This document shows positions 38,885-48,835 of a stretch of DNA of 64,000 bases, one piece after another. Where the stretch lies: NCBI RefSeq assembly GCF_015101885.1, contig NZ_CP062941.1:5124431-5188430 (forward strand). Direction: 5' to 3'. The notes beneath the pieces were generated by a model. That model made no database searches. It worked only from the letters and a program-made list of their open reading frames with translations, and had not been told where the DNA came from. Source of the DNA: Massilia litorea (GTDB lineage Bacteria; Pseudomonadota; Gammaproteobacteria; Burkholderiales; Burkholderiaceae_D). Positions within the stretch are counted from its first letter, which is position 1, and each line of letters begins with the position of its first letter. The position numbers were made by a program, and so were the translations under genes.

Positions 38885-38990
38885 CGTAGGGTGGGCTCCC
38901 GAGCCCACGCGTGATACGTGCCGGCTCCGATGTCGTATTCGACGATCTTGAGGGCACGTATCACGCGTGGGCACAAGTGCCCACCCTACG
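38885..38990. repeat. REP-like inverted repeat, full copy 2
   Basis: A 106-base palindromic element starting CGTAGGGTGGG and ending CCCACCCTACG, with inner arms GCCCACGCGTGATACGTG and CACGTATCACGCGTGGGC. It is related to copy 1 at 10680-10787 and lies between two convergent genes, as copy 1 does. Confidence 0.8.
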
Positions 38991-39054
38991 GTACTCGACG
39001 GCCAACGACACCGGTCATGGCCAGGGAAGGCCGCCTGTTTCATTCACGACGCCC

Positions 39055-41325
39055 TTACAAGTCGTACTTCAGCTCCGCCAGGAAGGTCCGCTGCGGGTAG
39101 GGATGGAAATTCCAGTACTTGTAATTGTTCAGGTTATCGATCCCCAGCGCGACGCTCCACTGCGCATTGAGCCGATACGTCGCGCGCAAGTCGGCCGTGA
39201 AATACTTGCTCGCGCCCTGGTACGCGAACCCGTTCGGGTCCGAATTGTCCAGGGTCGAAAACTGGTTGCCGCTATAGCGCGCGGCCAGGGTCACGGCGAG
39301 CTTGTCGTTGAAGCGATAGCTGGCCACGCCGGTGGCGCGCCACTTCGGAATACGCGGCTGGCGCTTGCCCACGCTGGCCGGAAACTTGTCGTTGCGCTCG
39401 ATCGTCGAATCGGTCCAGGTGAGACTCGCGTTCAGATCGAATCCCGGCCGCAGCACATCGGTCGCGCCATAGGCCAATTCGACACCTTGCGTGTCGATGC
39501 GTCCGACGTTCTGCACATTCGTCACGTTCGGCGTCACCAGCACGTTGGTCTGCGAATACAGCGCGTCGCGCGTGCGTTCGCCGAAGGCGGTCAGGCGCAG
39601 CGAGCCGGTCTCGAGCTTGCGCTCGGCCGTCAATTCTCCGGTCCAGGAGCGTTCCGGCGCCAGGTCCGGGTCGTTATTGATCAGCACGCCCGCGCCGTTC
39701 ACGCCGCCCTGGTAGAGCTCGGACACGGTCGGCATGCGCACCGCGCGCCCGAGCGAAGCTTTGAGGGTCCAGTCGGGCGTCGCCTGCCAGGCCAGCGCCG
39801 CTTTCGGCGACGCGTAGTTTCCGCTGCGCTCGGGGTGCGTCACGGTAGCGGTCGCGTTCGCCGTGCGGCCTTCGCTCGCGTCCCAGCGTTCCATGCGCAA
39901 GCCGAGTACGGCTTTCCAGTCGGGTGCGAAGCGCCAGGTGTCCTGGGCATACAGGGCCTGGGTCCGGGTGCGTCCGCCGAAAGCCGCGTTACGCGCTGCC
40001 GGGGCGCCGTCGATCCAGTCCGGCGTGGCGTTCTCGATGCTGGCCAGCTTGTAGCCTTCGCGCTGGTAGCCGAATTCGACCACATGCTTGCCGCCCGGCC
40101 GCCACACGCCTTTTGCGGCAAACGTGTTCCAGCCGGTACCGCTGCCGTCGACGATGCGCCCTGCCCCGCCACCTAGCGCGCCCGGCACCGCTACCGTGGC
40201 GGCACGCAGCAGGTCCTGGTCGTAATCATAGAGGCTGGCCGCCAGCTCCCAGTCGAACACGCCTTTCGTGTTGCTCTTCACCGAGAGGCCATGCATCACA
40301 TGGCGCAAGGCTTCGTTCGACACATTGAAGTCGGTCTGGCCGAGCGTGTACCTCCGTCCACCCACCGTCACCGGTCCGCTGTAGACGGGCTGGCCGCTGC
40401 CGCCCCGCAGATAGCTGTCGGGCCGGCCTTCGGATTCGTTGCGCCACAAGCCCAGCACATAGGTCGCGCGCAGGGTCGGCGAAAAGTCGTAGGCGAGCTT
40501 GGCTTTTACATGATCCTGCACCGTGTGGTATTGGGTGGCCGTCCCGAGTACGAGCCAGTCGCGGTAGCTGCGGTCCTGGCCGGGCACGGCGCCGCTCACG
40601 CTGTCGGGGGCGTTTGTTGCGACGCCGGCCGACGGCAGGCGGGTGACGAAAGTCTGGGGCTGGCCATCGCTGTCGTTGCGGCTCAGGTCGACAAACCAGG
40701 ACCACGCACCCTGCCGGTTGCCGAGCGAGACACTCCCCTGGTGCCCGTTGAAATCATCGCGCGTGTTGTAGAGCCGGAACGGCTGATGCGACAGCGACAG
40801 CCTGGCGTGGGCTTCGAAGCGGCGCGGCATGCGCGTGACGTAATCGACGACGGCGCCGACGGAATTGCCGCCATAGGCCGCCGAGAAAGGCCCGTACAGC
40901 ACGTCGACGCGCTCGATTTCGCTGGGAGTGACCATGCCCCAGCGCGGCGCGAAGGTGGCGCCATTGCCGAGGTAGTTCGAGAGCAGGATGCCGTCGGCGT
41001 ACACGGCCGAGCGCGCGCTGTTGCCGGTACCCGAGGCGCGCGTCGACAGCACTGCGTGGTTGTAATCGCCGATATAGCGCTTGCGCACCAGCAGGCTGGG
41101 CAGGTATTTGAGGGCATCTTCGGCGTCAAGGGCATTGACGGTGCGCGCGATGTCGGCGGCGGTAATGCCTTCGATCGTAGTCGGGATCTGGGTCGGCAGC
41201 GAGGTCGGGCGGTTGCCGGTGACGATCACAGTGCCCATCTCTTTCTCGGGGGCTTCCTGGGCCTGCACACCGGTGGCGAAAGCGCCCGCGATGGCGAGCG
41301 CGATGATCGATTTGCTTGGTTTCAT
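39055..41325 (-). CDS. TonB-dependent outer-membrane receptor (copper/metal type suspected)
   Basis: Outer-membrane receptor of 756 residues: signal peptide 1-22, plug domain (about 30-160) with TVIVTGNRP as the TonB-box region, YADGILLSNY and IERVDVLYGPFSAAYGGNSVGAVVDY, then a 22-strand barrel ending in YPQRTFLAELKYDL with a terminal aromatic pattern. It needs TonB-ExbBD, not found here. A DUF2946 protein is encoded just upstream, a pairing seen with OprC-like copper receptors, so copper is the suspected ligand. AGGA precedes the ATG at 41325. Confidence 0.88.
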   Translation of the reverse strand: MKPSKSIIALAIAGAFATGVQAQEAPEKEMGTVIVTGNRPTSLPTQIPTTIEGITAADIARTVNALDAEDALKYLPSLLVRKRYIGDYNHAVLSTRASGTGNSARSAVYADGILLSNYLGNGATFAPRWGMVTPSEIERVDVLYGPFSAAYGGNSVGAVVDYVTRMPRRFEAHARLSLSHQPFRLYNTRDDFNGHQGSVSLGNRQGAWSWFVDLSRNDSDGQPQTFVTRLPSAGVATNAPDSVSGAVPGQDRSYRDWLVLGTATQYHTVQDHVKAKLAYDFSPTLRATYVLGLWRNESEGRPDSYLRGGSGQPVYSGPVTVGGRRYTLGQTDFNVSNEALRHVMHGLSVKSNTKGVFDWELAASLYDYDQDLLRAATVAVPGALGGGAGRIVDGSGTGWNTFAAKGVWRPGGKHVVEFGYQREGYKLASIENATPDWIDGAPAARNAAFGGRTRTQALYAQDTWRFAPDWKAVLGLRMERWDASEGRTANATATVTHPERSGNYASPKAALAWQATPDWTLKASLGRAVRMPTVSELYQGGVNGAGVLINNDPDLAPERSWTGELTAERKLETGSLRLTAFGERTRDALYSQTNVLVTPNVTNVQNVGRIDTQGVELAYGATDVLRPGFDLNASLTWTDSTIERNDKFPASVGKRQPRIPKWRATGVASYRFNDKLAVTLAARYSGNQFSTLDNSDPNGFAYQGASKYFTADLRATYRLNAQWSVALGIDNLNNYKYWNFHPYPQRTFLAELKYDL

Positions 41326-41502
41326 TTTTTTCCTGTTCAGTACGGTCACGCAAGGAAGGTGCGTGAACCTTAGATGCTGTGACGCGGGCGCGCGTGCCGG
41401 CGACGGTCGAAAAAACGCGGTCGCCTGCGCAGGCTGCGCGAGCCGGTGCATTCCATTCAGATGCAACATACCAAGAGGCATGTGCACCCGGTCAGCGGAA
41501 GA

Positions 41503-41874
41503 TCAGGAAAGGCGCGGTGGCGCCCGCGACTGGGGCGCGGCCCAGTGGAACAGCGGCGTCGGCGCCGAATAGAACAGGGGAGGCAGAATGTGCCCGCCAA
41601 TGGCAACGAAGGCGGCAGGCGCCTGCGGCAACAGGCCGGGCGCGTGGTGCTGGTCGATGCAATACGGACAGTGTTTGGATGGATCGGCAGCCGGCTCGGG
41701 AAGACCGGGCAGCTTGACGCCGGCCGTGTGGCCCACGGCGCTGCAAATCGGAAACTCGAGCGACTGCGCCGCCGCTGGCGCAAACGCATGCGACAGCGCC
41801 GGCGCGAGCGCACCGAACAGGATCGCCAGCACGGCGATCCAGGCAGTCAGCGCACGTTGAAGAATCCGGGTCAT
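41503..41874 (-). CDS. DUF2946 family protein
   Basis: Protein of 123 residues with an N-terminal signal-anchor helix (about 8-30) and the DUF2946 core: SLEFPICSAVGH, then PSKHCPYCIDQHH, a Cys/His cluster able to bind a metal. The C-terminus has a second hydrophobic stretch. Such proteins are often encoded beside copper-related TonB receptors and may be periplasmic metal handlers (inference). The ATG at 41874 is favoured over the TTG at 41880. The receptor gene starts 178 bases further on. Confidence 0.75.
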   Translation of the reverse strand: MTRILQRALTAWIAVLAILFGALAPALSHAFAPAAAQSLEFPICSAVGHTAGVKLPGLPEPAADPSKHCPYCIDQHHAPGLLPQAPAAFVAIGGHILPPLFYSAPTPLFHWAAPQSRAPPRLS

Positions 41875-41933
41875 GCGCAAAGTATAACGAAAGCGGCCCG
41901 CGCACGGTGCGCGGGCCGTCTCCTCTGCAAGGA

Positions 41934-43931
41934 TTACGCCGATTCCTTGAGCTGATCGAGGATCGCCGGATTTTCCAGCGTCGACACGTCCTGGGTGATC
42001 GCTTCTCCCTTGGCCAGCACGCGCAACAGGCGGCGCATGATCTTGCCGGAACGCGTTTTCGGCAGGTTGTCGCCGAAGCGGATTTCCTTCGGTTTCGCGA
42101 TCGGGCCGATTTCCTTGCCGACCCAGTTGCGCAGCTCGGTCGCGAGTTTCTTCGCTTCCTCGCCGGTCGGACGGGCCTGCTTCAGGACGACGAAGGCGCA
42201 GATCGATTCGCCCGTCGTCTCATCCGGCTTGCCGACCACGGCCGCTTCGGCCACGATCGGGTTCGCGACCAGGGCCGACTCGATTTCCATCGTGCCCATG
42301 CGGTGGCCGGAAACGTTCAGCACGTCGTCGATGCGGCCGGTGATCGTGAAATAGCCGGTGTCCTTGTTGCGGATCGCGCCGTCGCCGGCCAGGTAGTACT
42401 TGCCGCCCAGTTCTTCCGGGAAGTAGCTCGTTTTGAAACGCTCCGGATTGTTCCAGATGGTGCGGATCATCGACGGCCATGGACGTTTCACCACCAGGAT
42501 GCCGCCCTGCCCGTTCGGCACGTCGGCCCCGGCTTCGTCGACGATGGCCGTCATGATGCCCGGCAGCGGCAGCGTGCAGGAACCCGGCACCATCGGTGTC
42601 GCGCCCGGCAGCGGGGTGATCATGTGGCCGCCCGTTTCCGTCTGCCAGAAGGTGTCGACGATCGGGCAGCGTTCCTGGCCGACGTTCTTGTAGTACCACA
42701 TCCAGGCTTCCGGATTGATCGGCTCCCCCACCGAACCCAAGAGGCGCAGCGAGGACAGGTCGTAGTTCTTCGGATGCACTTTTTCGTCGACGTCGGACGC
42801 CTTGATCAGCGAACGGATCGCGGTCGGCGCAGTGTAGAAGATACTGACCTTGTGCTTGGCGATGGTGTCCCAGAAGCGGCCGGCGTTCGGGAAAGTCGGA
42901 ATACCCTCAAACACGATCTCGGTGGCGCCGACGGCCAGCGGACCGTAGGCGATGTAGCTGTGGCCGGTGACCCAGCCGATGTCGGCCGTGCACCAGAACA
43001 CGTCGTCCGGCTTGATGTCGAAGGTCCATTTCATCGTCAGCGCGGCCCACAGCAGGAAGCCGCCGGTCGAGTGCTGGACGCCCTTCGGCGTGCCGGTCGA
43101 GCCCGACGTGTAGAGGATGAACAGCGGGTGCTCGGCGTCGACCCATTCCGGCTCGCACTCTGCGCTCTGGTTCTCGACCAGTTCGTGCAGCCAGATGTCG
43201 CGCCCTTCGGTCCAGGCAATGTTGCCGCCCGTGCGCTTGTAGACGATCACGTCGCGGATGGTGTCGCAGCCGCCCATGGCAAGCGCTTCGTCGACGATGG
43301 CTTTCAGGGGCAGCGACTTGCCGCCACGCTGTTGCTCGTCGGCCGTAATGACGGCCACGGCGCCGGCGTCGATGATGCGTTCCTGCAGCGATTTCGCCGA
43401 GAAGCCGCCGAACACGACCGAGTGGGTCGCGCCGATGCGGGCGCAGGCCTGCATTGCAGCCACGCCTTCGATCGACATCGACATGTAGATGATGACGCGG
43501 TCGCCCTTTTTAATCCCGCGCGATTTCAGGCCGTTGGCGAACTTGCAGACGCGCTCATGCAATTCACGATAGGTGGCGCGGGTAACCGTGCCGTCGTCGG
43601 ACTCGAAGATGATCGCGGTCTTGTCGGCGTTGCCGTTCTGCAAATTGCGGTCGAGGCAATTGTACGAGGCGTTCAACTGGCCGTCGGCGAACCATTTATA
43701 GAAGGGCGCGCTGGACTCGTCGAGGGTGCTGGTGAAAGGCTTGTGCCAGTCGAGGTGTTCGCGGGCCAGGCGGCCCCAGAAGCCTTCGTAGTCGGCGGCG
43801 GCTTCGTCGCACAATTTGTTGTACGCGTCCATGCCGGAGATGGCCGCGTTCGCTGCGAACTCGGCAGGCGGCGGGAATACACGGTGTTCGTGCAGTGCGC
43901 CGTGGTCTTGATTGGTCTCGGTCTCGGCCAT
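41934..43931 (-). CDS. acs: Acetyl-CoA synthetase
   Basis: AMP-forming ligase of 665 residues converting acetate, ATP and CoA to acetyl-CoA. Motifs: the ATP loop [46 protein letters not shown], and the C-terminal catalytic Lys in [10 protein letters not shown], which is the usual acetylation target. The start at 43931 (MAETETN) has GGAG with a 6-base spacing; the ATG at 43943 is less likely. It is divergent from yqhA across about 200 bases. Confidence 0.96.
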   Translation of the reverse strand: MAETETNQDHGALHEHRVFPPPAEFAANAAISGMDAYNKLCDEAAADYEGFWGRLAREHLDWHKPFTSTLDESSAPFYKWFADGQLNASYNCLDRNLQNGNADKTAIIFESDDGTVTRATYRELHERVCKFANGLKSRGIKKGDRVIIYMSMSIEGVAAMQACARIGATHSVVFGGFSAKSLQERIIDAGAVAVITADEQQRGGKSLPLKAIVDEALAMGGCDTIRDVIVYKRTGGNIAWTEGRDIWLHELVENQSAECEPEWVDAEHPLFILYTSGSTGTPKGVQHSTGGFLLWAALTMKWTFDIKPDDVFWCTADIGWVTGHSYIAYGPLAVGATEIVFEGIPTFPNAGRFWDTIAKHKVSIFYTAPTAIRSLIKASDVDEKVHPKNYDLSSLRLLGSVGEPINPEAWMWYYKNVGQERCPIVDTFWQTETGGHMITPLPGATPMVPGSCTLPLPGIMTAIVDEAGADVPNGQGGILVVKRPWPSMIRTIWNNPERFKTSYFPEELGGKYYLAGDGAIRNKDTGYFTITGRIDDVLNVSGHRMGTMEIESALVANPIVAEAAVVGKPDETTGESICAFVVLKQARPTGEEAKKLATELRNWVGKEIGPIAKPKEIRFGDNLPKTRSGKIMRRLLRVLAKGEAITQDVSTLENPAILDQLKESA

Positions 43932-44133
43932 GCTAGTCTCCATAATAGTAATAGTTTTGCCATACCTTAGGCGTGCCCGCTTACTGAAGCCTTACGTCGT
44001 TGCGAGGCAGCCCTTCCCTATTCAGATGCGATTCTACCAACCTGCGGGCAAACCGATGCGGTCATCTGCAAGCGCGCGCGAGAGGTGTAAAATGATGGGC
44101 TGTATTTTGCCCGGCACTCTGGAGTCGTACTCG

Positions 44134-44745
44134 ATGTCCCAACAGCTTCCCCCGAACCACACACCCAAGCTCACCCCGCTCAATCAGCTGATTTTCTCCA
44201 GCCGCTGGCTGCAATTGCCGCTTTACCTGGGCCTGATCCTTGCGCAGTGCGTCTATGTGTTTCATTTCTGGGTCGAACTGAAGGACCTGATCGGCGCCGC
44301 GATGGGCAACATCGATTCGCTCAACCACATCCTCGACGTCGTCACCGTCCCCGGTTCGATCCGCCCGACCAAGCTGACCGAAACGACCATCATGCTGGTC
44401 GTTCTGGGCCTGATCGACGTGGTCATGATCTCGAACCTGTTGATCATGGTGATCGTCGGCGGCTTCGAAACCTTCGTGTCGCGCATGAACCTGGAAGGCC
44501 ATCCCGACCAGCCCGAGTGGCTCTCGCACGTGAACGCCTCCGTGCTGAAGACCAAGCTGGCGATGGCGATCGTCGGCATTTCGTCGATCCACCTGCTGAA
44601 AACCTTCATCAACGCCGGCGCCTACGATCCCAAGGTGCTGATCGCGCAAACCATCATCCACACCGTGTTCCTGCTGTCGGCGCTGGCGATCGCCTATACC
44701 GACCGCATCGTCACCTCCACGTACAACCAGTCCAAGCCTCATTAA
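44134..44745 (+). CDS. yqhA: YqhA family (UPF0114) membrane protein
   Basis: Membrane protein of 203 residues matching UPF0114/YqhA: SSRWLQLPLYLGLILAQ, LIDVVMISNLLIMVIVGG, FETFVSRM and the C-terminal KTFIN plus IAYTDRI. Four membrane helices are predicted. Function is unknown; it is often near fumarase or acs genes in betaproteobacteria. The ATG at 44134 gives the family start. The fumarase gene follows after 23 bases, so they may be one operon. Confidence 0.88.
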   Translation: MSQQLPPNHTPKLTPLNQLIFSSRWLQLPLYLGLILAQCVYVFHFWVELKDLIGAAMGNIDSLNHILDVVTVPGSIRPTKLTETTIMLVVLGLIDVVMISNLLIMVIVGGFETFVSRMNLEGHPDQPEWLSHVNASVLKTKLAMAIVGISSIHLLKTFINAGAYDPKVLIAQTIIHTVFLLSALAIAYTDRIVTSTYNQSKPH

Positions 44746-44768
44746 CACCTCCACTTCTGAGAATCGTC

Positions 44769-46301
44769 ATGACCGTCATCAAACAGGAAGACCTGATCGA
44801 ATCCGTCGCCGCGGCGCTACAATACATCAGCTATTACCACCCGGCTGACTACATCCAGCACCTGGCGCGCGCCTACGAGGCCGAGCAAAGCCCGGCGGCA
44901 AAGGACGCGATCGCGCAGATCCTGACCAATTCGCGCATGTGCGCCGAAGGCAAGCGCCCGATCTGCCAGGACACCGGCATCGTCAACGTCTTCCTGAAAA
45001 TCGGCATGGGTGTGCGCTTCGAAGGCTTCAGCGGCAGCGTCACCGACGCCGTCAACGAAGGCGTGCGCCGCGCGTACAACTTCGCCGACAACAAGCTGCG
45101 CGCCTCGATCGTCGCCGACCCGCATTTCGAGCGCAAGAACACGAAGGACAACACCCCGGCCGTGGTCCACATGGAACTGGTCGAAGGCAATACCGTCGAC
45201 GTGAAGGTCGCAGCCAAGGGCGGCGGCTCGGAAAACAAGACCAAGTTCGTGATGTTGAATCCTTCCGACTCGCTGGTCGACTGGGTCATGAAGACCGTGC
45301 CGCTGATGGGCGCCGGCTGGTGCCCGCCGGGCATGCTCGGTATCGGCATCGGCGGCAGCGCCGAAAAGGCGATGCTGATGGCGAAAGAGTCGCTGATGGA
45401 AGACATCGACATGTACGAGCTGAAACAGCGCGGCCCGCAGAACAAGCTTGAGGAACTGCGTATCGAACTGTGCGACAAGATCAACGCGCTCGGCATCGGC
45501 GCCCAGGGCCTGGGCGGCCTGACCACCGTGCTGGACGTGAAGATCAACATGTACCCGACCCACGCCGCATCGAAGCCGGTCGCCATGATCCCGAACTGCG
45601 CGGCCACCCGCCACGCCCACTTCGTGCTCGACGGCTCGGGCCCTTCGTACATCGAACCGCCGGCGCTGTCGACCTGGCCTGACGTGCAGTGGACCCCGGA
45701 CACGCAGAAATCGAAGCGCGTCGACCTGAACACGCTGACGAAGGAAGAAGTCGCTTCCTGGAAGCCGGGCCAGACCCTGCTCCTGAACGGCAAGATGCTG
45801 ACCGGCCGCGATGCTGCCCACAAGCGCATCCAGGACATGCTGGCCAAGGGCGAGCAGCTGCCGGTCGACTTCACCAACCGCGTCATCTATTACGTCGGCC
45901 CGGTCGATCCGGTGCGCGACGAAGTCGTGGGCCCTGCCGGTCCGACCACCGCGACCCGCATGGACAAGTTCACCGACATGATGCTGGAGAAGACCGGCCT
46001 GATCTCGATGATCGGCAAGGCCGAGCGCGGCCCGATGGCGATCGAATCGATCCAGAAGCACAAGTCGGCCTACCTGATGGCGGTCGGCGGCTCGGCCTAC
46101 CTGGTGTCGAAGGCGATCAAGTCGGCCAAGGTGGTCGGCTTCGAAGACCTGGGCATGGAAGCGATCTACGAGTTCGACGTGCAGGACATGCCGGTCACCG
46201 TCGCCGTCGATTCGAGCGGCACCTCGGTGCACAACACCGGGCCGAAGGAATGGGCGGCGAAGATCGAATCGCTGAAGGGCATTCCGGTCAACGTGGCCTA
46301 A
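44769..46301 (+). CDS. fumA: Fumarate hydratase class I
   Basis: Iron-sulfur fumarase of 510 residues that hydrates fumarate to malate in the TCA cycle. The N-terminal domain has KRPICQDTGIVNVFLK and the cluster cysteines in GWCPPGMLGIGIGGSAEKA and MIPNCAATRHAHF. The C-terminal beta domain carries LTGRDAAHKRI and GPAGPTTATRMD. The enzyme is oxygen-sensitive. It lies 23 bases after yqhA and 53 before murI on the same strand. Confidence 0.95.
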   Translation: MTVIKQEDLIESVAAALQYISYYHPADYIQHLARAYEAEQSPAAKDAIAQILTNSRMCAEGKRPICQDTGIVNVFLKIGMGVRFEGFSGSVTDAVNEGVRRAYNFADNKLRASIVADPHFERKNTKDNTPAVVHMELVEGNTVDVKVAAKGGGSENKTKFVMLNPSDSLVDWVMKTVPLMGAGWCPPGMLGIGIGGSAEKAMLMAKESLMEDIDMYELKQRGPQNKLEELRIELCDKINALGIGAQGLGGLTTVLDVKINMYPTHAASKPVAMIPNCAATRHAHFVLDGSGPSYIEPPALSTWPDVQWTPDTQKSKRVDLNTLTKEEVASWKPGQTLLLNGKMLTGRDAAHKRIQDMLAKGEQLPVDFTNRVIYYVGPVDPVRDEVVGPAGPTTATRMDKFTDMMLEKTGLISMIGKAERGPMAIESIQKHKSAYLMAVGGSAYLVSKAIKSAKVVGFEDLGMEAIYEFDVQDMPVTVAVDSSGTSVHNTGPKEWAAKIESLKGIPVNVA

Positions 46302-46354
46302 CTGCGTGGGGTGGACGGCTTGCCGTCCACCCGTTCGCGTTTGCATACCCGCCC

Positions 46355-47218
46355 ATGCCATCTCCCCTCCCCGACGCCCCCATCGGCATCTTCGATTCCG
46401 GCGTCGGCGGCTTGTCCGTCCTGCGCCACATCCGCGCGCAGCTCCCGCACGAACACCTGATTTATTTCGCCGACTCCGGCTTCGCCCCCTACGGCGACAA
46501 GCCCGAACACGTCCTCATCGAACGCGTGCTGGCCATCGGCGCCTTCCTGGTCGAACAGGGCGCGAAAGCCATCGTCGTCGCCTGCAACACGGCCACGGTC
46601 GCCGCGATTGCCGCCCTGCGCGAACGCTATCCCGGCATGCCGATCGTCGGCGTCGAACCGGGCCTGAAACCGGCCGCCGCCGCCAGCCGCAACGGCCTGG
46701 TTGGCGTGCTCGCCACCGAACGCACGCTGGCCGGCACCAAGTTCCTGCTGCTGCGCGACCAGATCGCGCAAAGCACCGGCGCCCGCTTCCTGCTGCAGCC
46801 CTGCATTGGGCTGGCCGACCAGATCGAGTTCGGCACCCTCGAGTCGGCAGAGACTGACGCCCTGCTGCGCCGCTTCATCCTGCCGCTGCTGGAAGAAGGC
46901 GCCGACACGCTGGTGCTCGGCTGCACCCATTACCCGCTGGTGCAGGCATCGATCGAGCGCGTGATCGCAGGCAGCACGGATCGTCCGGTCACGCTGATCG
47001 ACACCGGCGAAGCCGTGGCGCGCCAGCTGGCGCGGCTGCTGGCGGCCGGCGGCATTTCGCGCGCGGCGACGGATGCGCCTGCCCGCCTCGATGGCTACAC
47101 GAGCGCCAGCAGCACCGCGCTCGCGAGCGCCTTTTCCGGCCTGCTGGGCCTCGACCCGCCGACCCATGAGGTCGTCGCGGACAGCGCGGGCGGCATGTTG
47201 ATCGGGCAGAACAATTAG
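46355..47218 (+). CDS. murI: Glutamate racemase
   Basis: Cofactor-independent racemase of 287 residues that makes D-glutamate for peptidoglycan. Conserved: IGIFDSGVGGLSVL with the Asp/Ser pair, the catalytic Cys in VVACNTATV, and the second catalytic Cys in LVLGCTHYPLV. Later VTLIDTGEAVARQL is typical. It follows fumarase and precedes tRNA-His. Confidence 0.95.
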   Translation: MPSPLPDAPIGIFDSGVGGLSVLRHIRAQLPHEHLIYFADSGFAPYGDKPEHVLIERVLAIGAFLVEQGAKAIVVACNTATVAAIAALRERYPGMPIVGVEPGLKPAAAASRNGLVGVLATERTLAGTKFLLLRDQIAQSTGARFLLQPCIGLADQIEFGTLESAETDALLRRFILPLLEEGADTLVLGCTHYPLVQASIERVIAGSTDRPVTLIDTGEAVARQLARLLAAGGISRAATDAPARLDGYTSASSTALASAFSGLLGLDPPTHEVVADSAGGMLIGQNN

Positions 47219-47292
47219 ATTTGCCAGTTGGCCGTGAAGTTTGTATAATCTCGTTCTGTCTCGGCAGTGCTGAGATAGAAAAGCAAGACAAT

Positions 47293-47369
47293 GGTGGCTG
47301 TAGCTCAGTTGGTAGAGTCCAGGATTGTGATTCCTGTTGTCGTGGGTTCGAGTCCCATCAGCCACCCCA
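47293..47369 (+). tRNA. hisR: tRNA-His (GTG anticodon)
   Basis: A 77-base tRNA including the extra 5' G (position 47293) that pairs with C73, the histidine identity mark. Acceptor GTGGCTG pairs with CAGCCAC, the anticodon loop is TTGTGAT, and the T-arm reads GTGGGTTCGAGTCCCAT. CCA is encoded. A hairpin terminator follows 18 bases later. Confidence 0.96.
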
Positions 47370-47387
47370 AGAATTCGCAGTAAAAAG

Positions 47388-47423
47388 AAAGGCTTACATG
47401 CTTCGGCGTGTAAGCCTTTTTTG
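47388..47423 (+). terminator. Intrinsic terminator after tRNA-His
   Basis: Stem AAAGGCTTACA with TGTAAGCCTTT around a GCTTCGGC-type loop, followed by a T-run. It is a good rho-independent terminator for the tRNA. Confidence 0.85.
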
Positions 47424-47585
47424 TTTTCCGATGATTCTCTTTATGAGTACCTGGGCGGTGCGTGGTTGCAGTCTGATTCCGCTCAACACCCGCGCAGCCA
47501 TCACGCGTACATTCGAAAAGCCTTTTGGCGCGGCAAGCGTGTGTTTTTGCCTTCAGGGCATTTCAACTTCGTTGAGGTGATCAGC

Positions 47586-47996
47586 GTGGCCGTCGTGGAC
47601 AAGGATATTCTGGCTGGGCTTTCCACGTTCATCGTGCTTCTGCTTGTGGGCACCATCTTTCGACGCTTGCACGGCGGTGGCGACGGTGCGCTCGATCCCC
47701 TGGGAGATCGGGTTGCGTGCGGGCTGCTGGCGGTTCCGCTGATCTTCCTCCTCGTACGCCTGGCATTTCCCAAGGAAGACCCGGTCTGGGCACTTGCCGC
47801 TCCTTTACCGGTCCTTGTCTACACGGCCTTGCTTGCCGGTGGCGACACGGAGTGGGAAACGATCAAGACCCATTTTACGAAGATTCTCTTCGGGACTCTT
47901 GTTGCCCTTTATCTCTTCGGCGCCGCCTATTTTATCGGAGCGCACGCCAACGGCGGCGTGACCTTGACTGTGACGAAGACAGTGTCAGGCAAGTAA
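47586..47996 (+). CDS. Small membrane protein of unknown function
   Basis: Protein of 136 residues starting at a GTG with GAGGTG six bases upstream. Four hydrophobic segments (about 8-24, 42-58, 67-83 and 99-115) suggest an integral membrane protein. A short polar C-terminal tail reads GVTLTVTKTVSGK. The in-frame upstream extension into the tRNA-His gene is not credible. I do not recognise the family. Confidence 0.6.
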   Translation: MAVVDKDILAGLSTFIVLLLVGTIFRRLHGGGDGALDPLGDRVACGLLAVPLIFLLVRLAFPKEDPVWALAAPLPVLVYTALLAGGDTEWETIKTHFTKILFGTLVALYLFGAAYFIGAHANGGVTLTVTKTVSGK

Positions 47997-48037
47997 AGCA
48001 GACGAACCTCCAGTAACCGGCTTGCGGCCAACGCCGC

Positions 48038-48835
48038 CTACTGCGGGCCGTCCAGTTGCTCGTGAACGGCCATCGCAATGGTCCCGAGTTCGTTTTTCGT
48101 CACCCCCGCCGACAAGGCATAGCCGAACTTCCCATCGATCCAGTAGAACACGCCGACCGGTCCTTCCTGGGCAAAGCGGAAACCGGTATCGCGGTTGTGC
48201 GTCTGCCCGGTCGACACATACAAGGTCAGGCGTTGTCCCGCGAGGTTGTGATACATGAACTGTGCAACCGGTCCGCTCTCGCCGGGCAGGAGCCGGCCTC
48301 CGATCAGCTCGTAGCCCAGCTTGCCCAGGTGCGGCGGCCGGACGGGTGCACCGAGCCGTTTGGAGAGCCAGGCAACGAGGTGCTGCTCCTGGTCGGCGCC
48401 GACTTCGACCGGATGCCGCAGTTCGGGACTGTAGACCACGTGCGCGATGGCGGCCTGGCGCGGCAGGCTGTTCGCGGCCGGCCCCGCATCCGCACTGACA
48501 GAAACCGCGCCGTGCGCATCGGCCGCGGCGCGCAGCGTCCAGCCGGCAAGGCCACCGGCGAAGGCGATCGCCAGCGCCGCCGCACAACGCCCGGCGGGAC
48601 CGCTCCACCAGGCGCGGCGCGGCGCCGGAGCGCGCAGCGCCGCGGGGATGGGTTCATCGAGTACCGGATCGAAGAGGCGGCGCAGTTCGCGGTTTTGCTC
48701 GCGGTAGGCGGCAAGCCTTTCCGCTTCGTCGGGCCGGGTCAGCAGCCAGGCCTCCACCTCGGCCTGGCGCGCCGGCGGCAACAGGCCATCGACATACGCC
48801 TGCAGGTCCGCTTCGGTCATTGGTAAGCCATTCAT
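48038..48835 (-). CDS. Anti-sigma factor (zinc-finger-less, transmembrane)
   Basis: Protein of 265 residues paired with the ECF sigma gene. The N-terminal cytosolic part has MTEADLQAYVDGLLP and RLAAYREQNRELRRLFDP, a membrane helix is at about 82-100 (AALAIAFAGGLAGW), and the periplasmic domain follows. No HxxxCxxC zinc motif is seen. The start at 48835 overlaps the sigma stop by ATGA, so the two are translated together. It should bind and hold the sigma factor at the membrane until an envelope signal arrives (by family). Confidence 0.85.
   Translation of the reverse strand: MNGLPMTEADLQAYVDGLLPPARQAEVEAWLLTRPDEAERLAAYREQNRELRRLFDPVLDEPIPAALRAPAPRRAWWSGPAGRCAAALAIAFAGGLAGWTLRAAADAHGAVSVSADAGPAANSLPRQAAIAHVVYSPELRHPVEVGADQEQHLVAWLSKRLGAPVRPPHLGKLGYELIGGRLLPGESGPVAQFMYHNLAGQRLTLYVSTGQTHNRDTGFRFAQEGPVGVFYWIDGKFGYALSAGVTKNELGTIAMAVHEQLDGPQ

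Noticed and set aside
47337..47585. Upstream extension of the small membrane protein gene into tRNA-His
   Set aside because: Would overlap the tRNA and its terminator; the GTG at 47586 has a proper ribosome site.
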